DNA from: a virus
Strand: one strand, 5' to 3'
DNA: 47,079 nucleotides
Virus record (IMG/VR): IMGVR_UViG_3300047376_000758
Span: 1 to 47,079 of that record
Positions 43,287 to 47,079 of this stretch are shown piece after piece. Below the pieces are notes generated by a model. The model had not been told where the DNA came from and did no database searches. It saw only the letters and a program-made list of their open reading frames with translations. Each line of letters starts with the position of its first letter. Within the stretch, counting starts at the first letter, position 1. Position numbers and translations under genes: made by a program.

Positions 43287-43489
43287 TTTAATTTAATTTC
43301 TTTTACCCATTTAGCGTTAGGAAATTGATAATCATTACCTGGCTTCATTATTACAGACTTACCAGAGCTTGGTATAGCTAACACAGGAAAGTCAACACCT
43401 TTCATTGTTATATTACCTCCTTCAATATAATTGACTTGTTTATTAACATCAGGACTATTTCTTAAATAACCAGTTTTAGAAAATTTCAA
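43283..43489 (-). CDS. Small conserved phage protein (NSPDVN...GNITMKGVDFPV)
   Basis: A 68-residue protein, KFSKTGYLRNSPDVNKQVNY, IEGGNITMKGVDFPVLAIPS and GKSVIMKPGNDYQFPNAKWV. The pattern NSPDVN.P.N.I..GNITMKGVDFPVL...MM.PG.(D/E)YQFP is one I know as a recurrent short hypothetical protein in marine Bacteroidota phages, often near lysis or tail genes. No activity is predicted. Both neighbours overlap it by four bases. Confidence 0.7.
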   Translation of the reverse strand: MKFSKTGYLRNSPDVNKQVNYIEGGNITMKGVDFPVLAIPSSGKSVIMKPGNDYQFPNAKWVKEIKLK

Positions 43490-44139
43490 CGATTAAATAT
43501 TTTTAATTTTCCTTGAAAATCTCTAGCAAACAATCCTTTTGTTTTTCTTCCCCCTCCTTTAAATTGACCTTTTCTATTTGTAATAGTATTTTTAGAAAAT
43601 GACTTACCAAGATTTATGTTTGGTTTTAATTTATCAAGATTAAAGTTAAAATCTCTTTTCTCTTTTATTTTTTTTGGTTTTTCTGGAGACATACTAGATG
43701 CCATGCCCACTTCTGGGACACCTGTTTGTATAGTTCCTAAAGATGGCATTGGAGTCTTTATAAGCTTTGCATCAATTTTATCCATTGGTATTGTTTCTTG
43801 ACTCTTTTTGTCTTCTACAAATGTTTTTTCAGTAGAACCTTCTTTAAATTTATTTGCTCTAACAACGTAATCTTCAAAGCTTTCGTCTTTATCTCTATAA
43901 CCTAATTCTAAAGCTCTATCATAAGCTTCCTCCATGCTTACTTTTGGTAGTTTAGACGTTCTTGGTTTTATTGTTTTAGTAGTTAAAGTTCCTTCTACAC
44001 CGTCTTGAGTAGTTCTTTCTGTAGTAATAATAGGTTGATTATCTATAGGTGTAGCGCTTTCAGTAGCTGAAGAACTCATACCATACATTCTACTAGGTGA
44101 TAAGGGATTTTTTCTTGAATGATCTTTACTATAACTCAT
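43486..44139 (-). CDS. Hypothetical basic, low-complexity virion-region protein
   Basis: I start at the ATG at 44139 (MSYSKDHSRKNPLSPSRMYG), which overlaps the preceding gene by 11 bases. The frame reaches back to 44193, but that part would overlap the metallopeptidase gene more deeply. The 217-residue product is Ser/Thr/Lys-rich with two Pro/Lys segments. It has one short helical part (MEEAYDRALELGYRDKDESF EDYV, written with a break) and a basic Gly-rich tail (RKGQFKGGGRKTKGLFARDF). It is not recognised; disordered linkers of this kind are common in virion proteins. Confidence 0.58.
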   Translation of the reverse strand: MSYSKDHSRKNPLSPSRMYGMSSSATESATPIDNQPIITTERTTQDGVEGTLTTKTIKPRTSKLPKVSMEEAYDRALELGYRDKDESFEDYVVRANKFKEGSTEKTFVEDKKSQETIPMDKIDAKLIKTPMPSLGTIQTGVPEVGMASSMSPEKPKKIKEKRDFNFNLDKLKPNINLGKSFSKNTITNRKGQFKGGGRKTKGLFARDFQGKLKIFNR

Positions 44140-44506
44140 TATATTTGTTTTTAATTTTCTTTTGAACTTTAGGATTAGAAGCTTCTTTTTCATGAGCTAA
44201 GTAATGTGCTCCATCTACTTTTTCACTTCTTTTAGTAGTTATAGTTTTAGAACTACCTTTAGGTTTAAAAAACATATGCTGATTATCATAGCCAAATCTA
44301 CCAGTGTCATTACTATCAGGCATCATTTGATCATAATGAACTAATTCATGTGCCATAACACTTTTTAACTGTGCAGGATCAGTTATATCTTTGCTAATTC
44401 TAATAGCACCATTTTTGGTAGCTATACCTAATACACCATCTTCATCTAAAGTTCTGTATACGGGTACGTGGTTAAATTTATAAGGAGCTTCTATTTTAAA
44501 TGCCAT
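44129..44506 (-). CDS. Small zincin-type metallopeptidase (HELVH)
   Basis: A 125-residue protein. MAFKIEAPYKFNHVPVYRTL then GVLGIATKNGAIRISKDITD precede the zinc motif H53-E54-L55-V56-H57 (MAHELVHYDQM). H105-E106-K107-E108-A lies about 50 residues downstream, where a third ligand would be expected. This order (PVYRT..DGVLG.A..NGAIR...DI.DP...K.VM.HELVH.DQM ... EKEA) is that of a compact family of phage-encoded zincins that I have seen beside virion genes. It could be a virion-associated peptidase or a host-surface protease; activity and substrate are inferred. It ends inside the start of the following gene. Confidence 0.66.
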   Translation of the reverse strand: MAFKIEAPYKFNHVPVYRTLDEDGVLGIATKNGAIRISKDITDPAQLKSVMAHELVHYDQMMPDSNDTGRFGYDNQHMFFKPKGSSKTITTKRSEKVDGAHYLAHEKEASNPKVQKKIKNKYNEL

Positions 44507-44694
44507 TATTTTTTCTTACACCCAAAGTTTTTAGCGTAGTTAGCCATTTTAACAACACTTTTTGAATATTTTTTAGTATTATTCATAACAGAGCTAGCAG
44601 CAGAACAAGCATCTTTAAAACCATTGTCTTTAGCCCATTTAGTAAACTTGCCTTCGTTTTTTTCTTTTATTTCTGGAAAATCTTTTTTAGCCAT
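44506..44694 (-). CDS. 62-residue conserved phage protein (FPEIKEKN.GKFTKWAK)
   Basis: A small basic protein, MAKKDFPEIKEKNEGKFTKW then AKDNGFKDACSAASSVMNNT and KKYSKSVVKMANYAKNFGCKKK. It has two Cys and a helical, basic composition. Proteins with this pattern recur in marine phages and some large eukaryotic viruses (from memory). It overlaps the previous stop by one base and the next by one base. Function unknown; a virion or nucleic-acid role is a guess from charge. Confidence 0.72.
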   Translation of the reverse strand: MAKKDFPEIKEKNEGKFTKWAKDNGFKDACSAASSVMNNTKKYSKSVVKMANYAKNFGCKKK

Positions 44695-44843
44695 TACTTA
44701 TTCATATTATATGGAAAGTTTTTATTAAACCATTGCTTGCGCTCATCACAACCACAACCTCCCGGTATTTTATCTGCTAATCTTTTTATACCTGTAGCAG
44801 TAGTAAATTTTTCAATTGTATCGCCTAAACCTCGTGATTTCAC
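44694..44843 (-). CDS. 49-residue conserved phage protein starting with GTG (GLGDTIEKF...CGC..FPY)
   Basis: The product is VKSRGLGDTIEKFTTATGIK then RLADKIPGGCGCDERKQWFN and KNFPYNMNK. The pattern GLGDTIEK.T.ATGIK......CGC..RK..LN..FPY is among the commonest tiny proteins of marine phages (from memory). The closest usable start is GTG at 44843, which overlaps the TAG of the 45-residue gene (TAGTG). The CGC pair may bind metal. Function unknown. Confidence 0.78.
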   Translation of the reverse strand: MKSRGLGDTIEKFTTATGIKRLADKIPGGCGCDERKQWFNKNFPYNMNK

Positions 44844-44980
44844 TACTTCATGTGTTTTAGAATCTTATGCGTTCCTGGATGCATAGATTTTTTCTTAGCA
44901 ATATCTTCTTTATGTATTTGTTTTTTTGCATCGTAGATTAATTCTCTTTCGTGCATCATATCTTTATCGTACTTGTTCAT
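44843..44980 (-). CDS. 45-residue hypothetical protein
   Basis: I start at the ATG at 44980 (MNKYDKDMMHERELIYDAKK), directly after the amidase stop; the longer frame to 45064 would lie inside the amidase gene. The product is Lys/His/Met-rich and helical, ending MHPGTHKILKHMK. It is not recognised. Overlap with the next gene is one base. Confidence 0.52.
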   Translation of the reverse strand: MNKYDKDMMHERELIYDAKKQIHKEDIAKKKSMHPGTHKILKHMK

Positions 44981-44981
44981 T

Positions 44982-45395
44982 TTATAAATTTTTATACTCT
45001 TCAGTTGCATCAAAACTTGGGCAAGCTTTATTAGCAAACTCATTGTGTGAATAAATAGTAGCAAGCGGATACATCGCCATTAATGTTTTAAGGACGTGTA
45101 ATAAGCTTTCTTTTTGTTCTGGTGTTCTAGTATCCTTTGGCGTTTTACCATCAGCCTCTACGCCTCCGCAATAGCAAATCCCTATCGAATTACGATTGTG
45201 CCCTTTCGTATGAGCCCCTGATTTATCTATATCTCTTCCTTTTTTAATAGTACCGTCGAGTTCTATGTAAAAATGGTAGCCTATGTCTGTCCAACCTCTA
45301 CCTTCTGTATGCCATTTTTTAATAGTCTCAACAGGTATATGTTGTCCTTCTCTTGTAGCAGAGCAATGTACTATAATTTCATTTATACTTCTCAT
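44982..45395 (-). CDS. N-acetylmuramoyl-L-alanine amidase (endolysin, Amidase_2 / T7 lysozyme-like)
   Basis: A 137-residue, single-domain enzyme that cuts the amide bond between N-acetylmuramic acid and L-alanine of peptidoglycan during lysis. Zinc ligands by family alignment: H10 in IIVHCSAT, H117 in YSHNEF and C125 in ACPSFDA. GYHFYIELDGTIKKGRDIDK, SGAHTKGHNRNSIGICYCGG and the Tyr near residue 40 complete the usual active-site set. There is no signal peptide or cell-wall-binding domain, so export needs a holin. The small membrane gene just upstream overlaps the start in ATGA form. The T7 homolog also inhibits RNA polymerase; whether this one does is unknown. Confidence 0.93.
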   Translation of the reverse strand: MRSINEIIVHCSATREGQHIPVETIKKWHTEGRGWTDIGYHFYIELDGTIKKGRDIDKSGAHTKGHNRNSIGICYCGGVEADGKTPKDTRTPEQKESLLHVLKTLMAMYPLATIYSHNEFANKACPSFDATEEYKNL

Positions 45396-45550
45396 TTGTT
45401 TTTCTTATGTATTAATAACCATTTATGAATAGTATATCCTATAGTTAAAGCTAACAATAGTATTTCTAACGCAGGCTCTATCCAGTTTAAACTAGCTAAA
45501 GCAAAAGAAGATGCATTTAATAAATACAGCTTCAAGTCTTCTACACCCAT
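45392..45550 (-). CDS. 52-residue small membrane protein beside the amidase
   Basis: The product MGVEDLKLYLLNASSFALAS then LNWIEPALEILLLALTIGYT and IHKWLLIHKKNK has one clear transmembrane helix (about 24-42) and a less hydrophobic N-terminal helix (8-21), ending in a basic tail. Small proteins of this layout occur in many marine phages near lysins. Immediate coupling to the amidase (ATGA) suggests a pinholin-like or anti-holin function, alternatively a fibre or membrane-anchoring role. The three-segment holin 2 kb downstream is the other candidate. Confidence 0.7.
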   Translation of the reverse strand: MGVEDLKLYLLNASSFALASLNWIEPALEILLLALTIGYTIHKWLLIHKKNK

Positions 45551-45717
45551 TATTTTTGAGCTTCTAATGCTGGATTGCCTTTGTAGACAACGTTATCAAT
45601 AACTAAACTATTAGTTATAGTGTTATCTTTAGAGGTCATAACTCTTTTTCCTATAACAGGTTTTTCTTTTTGCAAGGCAACACCTGCTGGCTTTTGTTTT
45701 TCTCCGTAAGTTGGCAT
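45550..45717 (-). CDS. 55-residue hypothetical protein
   Basis: The product MPTYGEKQKPAGVALQKEKP then VIGKRVMTSKDNTITNSLVI and DNVVYKGNPALEAQK is short, basic and beta-inclined, without hydrophobic stretches. It ends in a one-base overlap with the next membrane gene (TAATG). I do not recognise it. Confidence 0.58.
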   Translation of the reverse strand: MPTYGEKQKPAGVALQKEKPVIGKRVMTSKDNTITNSLVIDNVVYKGNPALEAQK

Positions 45718-45728
45718 AATTTTTGTTT

Positions 45729-46211
45729 TTATGTAAATAAAGATCCATAAGTTTCTTCTGGACCTGTAACACTTTGTATCATGTTTTGACCACTAGGATC
45801 AAATACTGGGTTTGACTGAACACTAGAGTTTTGTGCAATATTTTCTACAGGAGCTTCAGGCTGCTCGTTTGACGCTGGCGCTGTAGGACTATTATCTGCT
45901 AAAAAACCTTTACTACCTAAACCAAAGTCTGTTCCTAGCAAACCTGTAGATACGCCGCTTAAAACAGCTTGATTACCTGTTGCAAAAAGCCTACCTCCAG
46001 CTTTTGCTAACATACCTAGTTTTTTACCAAACTTTTGTGATCTAAAATCTTGTTCTTTAAAATCATCTCTAATTTGACCAAACTCTGTTCCTACATTAGA
46101 AAGTCCACTAGTAAGACCTCCAATACCACCTTTTGCTAGTGCCATTATAGCCTGCGGAGGTATAGCTCTTGCTGGTGAAATTGATTTATTTGATTTTGTC
46201 TTTGTTGGCAT
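45729..46211 (-). CDS. Gly/Ala-rich hypothetical virion-region protein
   Basis: A 160-residue protein. A basic N-terminus (MPTKTKSNKSISPARAIPPQ) is followed by a Gly-rich amphipathic stretch (IMALAKGGIGGLTSGLSNVG), a Lys-rich helix (DFRSQKFGKKLGMLAKAGGR), another Gly-rich segment, and a Pro/Ser/Asn-rich end. It resembles membrane-active or internal virion proteins in composition only. It starts 26 bases inside the end of the winged-helix gene. Function unknown. Confidence 0.55.
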   Translation of the reverse strand: MPTKTKSNKSISPARAIPPQAIMALAKGGIGGLTSGLSNVGTEFGQIRDDFKEQDFRSQKFGKKLGMLAKAGGRLFATGNQAVLSGVSTGLLGTDFGLGSKGFLADNSPTAPASNEQPEAPVENIAQNSSVQSNPVFDPSGQNMIQSVTGPEETYGSLFT

Positions 46212-46620
46212 AATCTATTGCTTTTGTTATTACTTTGTAACTGTATCTATTACTTTTTTCTAATTTAGTTGTAGGCATGTCTTCTTCGCCTAGCATTATA
46301 CGATACATTCTACTAATTAGCTGCTTGCACTTATAGGATACTTTATATATGTGATATTTTTGAGTGGTGCGGTTTCGTTTCCTCCACACTATAATCCACC
46401 CTTGTTTCAATAATCTGTTCCAGCGCCTGTTATCCCAGCTAAATGAGTACGTACCTTTTTTAAAATCATCTTTAGTAAACATATCTATAGCGTCTAAATA
46501 AATTAGTAGCTCTAGATCTGCGTCTGTTAATTCATTAGTCTTGCAAGCCCACTTCCTTATTATTCTATAATGTTTAAGTAAACCTAGTTCTTTTAAATCA
46601 CCAGATGTTAATCTTCTCAT
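46186..46620 (-). CDS. Winged-helix-like DNA-binding protein, possible late regulator
   Basis: A 144-residue protein. LTDADLELLIYLDAIDMFTK followed by DDFKKGTYSFSWDNRRWNRL, LKQGWIIVWRKRNRTTQKYH and IYKVSYKCKQLISRMYRIML reads as a MarR-type wing: three helices, then a beta-hairpin rich in Arg/Lys (WRKRNRTTQKYHIYKVS), then a dimerisation helix, then the short acidic GEEDMP. I recall this pattern (L...D.ELL.YL....F...DF.....SWD..R...L...GWI..WR) from marine phage genomes, beside chaperonin or virion genes. It lies directly after groES with a four-base overlap. DNA binding is inferred from fold-like pattern and charge; there is no known target. Confidence 0.62.
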   Translation of the reverse strand: MRRLTSGDLKELGLLKHYRIIRKWACKTNELTDADLELLIYLDAIDMFTKDDFKKGTYSFSWDNRRWNRLLKQGWIIVWRKRNRTTQKYHIYKVSYKCKQLISRMYRIMLGEEDMPTTKLEKSNRYSYKVITKAIDYANKDKIK

Positions 46621-46877
46621 AAAATAATAACTACGTCGTGTTCTTTTATAACTTTAAACTCTTCTTTTTTTATTTCAATATTAAACCCAGATGATCTATC
46701 ATAATATACTTCATCACCTTTTTTTAATACCGAAACATCAGAGCCAGGTTCTACAACCTTAGCTCTTCTGTATCTTATATCTTCTCTTTGCTTTTCAGCT
46801 AGAATTAATCCACCTTTTGTTTGAACATCAACTTCCTTGATAGGTTCAATAACTATATATTTACCTACTGCTTTCAT
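46617..46877 (-). CDS. groES: Phage co-chaperonin GroES
   Basis: An 86-residue GroES-type protein (bacterial GroES is about 97). It has [20 protein letters not shown] at the start, the mobile-loop equivalent [10 protein letters not shown] (GGLIL matches the hydrophobic GGIVL tripeptide region that binds GroEL), [20 protein letters not shown] (the GDEV strand) and a C-terminal IIL. It caps a GroEL-type ring and should help fold phage proteins such as the capsid or the very large tail and cargo proteins. It follows groEL with a four-base overlap (ATGA). T4 gp31 is the classic phage example; here both partners are encoded. Confidence 0.88.
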   Translation of the reverse strand: MKAVGKYIVIEPIKEVDVQTKGGLILAEKQREDIRYRRAKVVEPGSDVSVLKKGDEVYYDRSSGFNIEIKKEEFKVIKEHDVVIIL

Positions 46878-47079
46878 GCTCTCACATTATTGATTACACA
46901 ATCAGTTGATAATATAGTTGTAGCTACTGAAGCCGCGTTAGCTAATGCGCTTTTAGTAACTAACAAAGGATCTATAATTCCGGCTTTTACCATATCCACC
47001 GTATTTCCTGTAACCACATCTAATCCTTTACCTTCTTCAAGCTTTTTTAATTCTTCAACCCCTGCATTTTTTAATATTA
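46874..47079 (-). CDS. groEL: Phage chaperonin GroEL, C-terminal end only
   Basis: Reading the minus strand from the window edge gives 67 residues: [60 protein letters not shown] and VINNVRA. This is the GroEL equatorial-domain end (NAG, GxDVxTGxxVDMxxxGIIDPxxVxKxALxNAxSVAxxxLxTxxxxxN). The usual flexible (GGM)n tail of bacterial GroEL is missing; the protein stops right after the last helix. The start and most of the gene lie outside the window. It is followed directly by groES. Confidence 0.92.
   Translation of the reverse strand, partial: ILKNAGVEELKKLEEGKGLDVVTGNTVDMVKAGIIDPLLVTKSALANAASVATTILSTDCVINNVRA

Noticed and set aside
44140-44193. Upstream start of the 217-residue gene at 44193
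   Set aside because: The extra 18 residues lie inside the metallopeptidase gene and are a Lys/Leu run of out-of-frame codons; the ATG at 44139 is the better start.
44981-45064. Upstream start of the 45-residue gene at 45064
   Set aside because: The extension lies inside the amidase; the ATG at 44980 falls right after its stop.
1-47079. tRNA genes, integrase or attachment sites
   Set aside because: No cloverleaf with a TTCRANNC arm and no recombinase was recognised by eye; a tRNAscan-SE run would be decisive.

Overview
The window is part of the genome of a tailed double-stranded DNA phage, probably a podovirus of an aquatic Bacteroidota host. It contains terminase, portal, scaffold, major capsid, head-to-tail connector and large tail-tube/nozzle proteins, internal (ejected) virion proteins, a fibre-like adhesin and a lysis cassette. 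No tape-measure, sheath or tail-terminator gene was recognised. The Bacteroidota host is inferred from A/T-rich leaders without clear Shine-Dalgarno sites before most starts, from the AT-rich composition, and from the BspA-like and PKD-like repeats of the adhesin. The order terminase, portal, scaffold, capsid, connector, nozzle, cargo also resembles crAss-like phages and Cellulophaga podoviruses, but that placement is a hypothesis.

Layout. Positions 1-4245 read rightwards and hold the end of a nucleotide-metabolism operon: two MazG-type proteins, a PD-(D/E)XK (DUF1064-like) nuclease, small proteins, a monomeric B12-dependent ribonucleotide reductase (nrdJ), two small membrane proteins and a 13-residue Cys-rich reading frame. 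Strong hairpins at 4251-4319 separate this from everything else. From 47079 down to 4331 every gene reads leftwards in one tightly packed late region of about 43 kb. Read in transcription order it runs: groEL (3' end only) and groES; a winged-helix-like protein; a lysis block (two small genes, amidase, further small conserved proteins, a HELVH zincin, a three-segment holin-like protein); a 2,147-residue adhesin with four modules; three paralogous small genes; small virion/assembly genes including a possible tandem GroES-like protein; probable small and large terminase; portal; scaffold; capsid; a 95-residue gene closed by a perfect terminator; structural and connector genes; a 1,332- and a 598-residue tail protein; three internal virion proteins ending with a 3,240-residue multidomain protein; a membrane/coiled-coil protein; and five small Lys- and Cys-rich genes.

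Most adjacent genes overlap by 1 or 4 bases (TAATG, ATGA), which suggests translational coupling. Two intrinsic terminators inside the late region (after the 95-residue gene and after the 266-residue gene) probably step down expression after the capsid gene. Five upstream extensions of open frames (at 15644, 25601, 36115, 44193 and 45064) were rejected in favour of internal ATG codons. Eight genes or reading frames below about 60 codons were added from direct reading (1595, 4038, 4204, 4794, 44694, 44843, 45392, 45550). No tRNA, CRISPR array, integrase, reverse transcriptase or insertion sequence was seen, and there is no stretch over 300 bases without a gene.

The most notable items are the giant protein, in which a P-loop kinase is nested inside a HAD phosphatase and combined with an HEVGHH zincin and a sigma-like segment; the phage-encoded GroEL/GroES pair plus a second GroES-like candidate; the block of five tiny basic Cys-containing proteins; the repeat-built adhesin with three downstream paralogs; and two nearly identical pentanucleotide-repeat leaders of different copy number.
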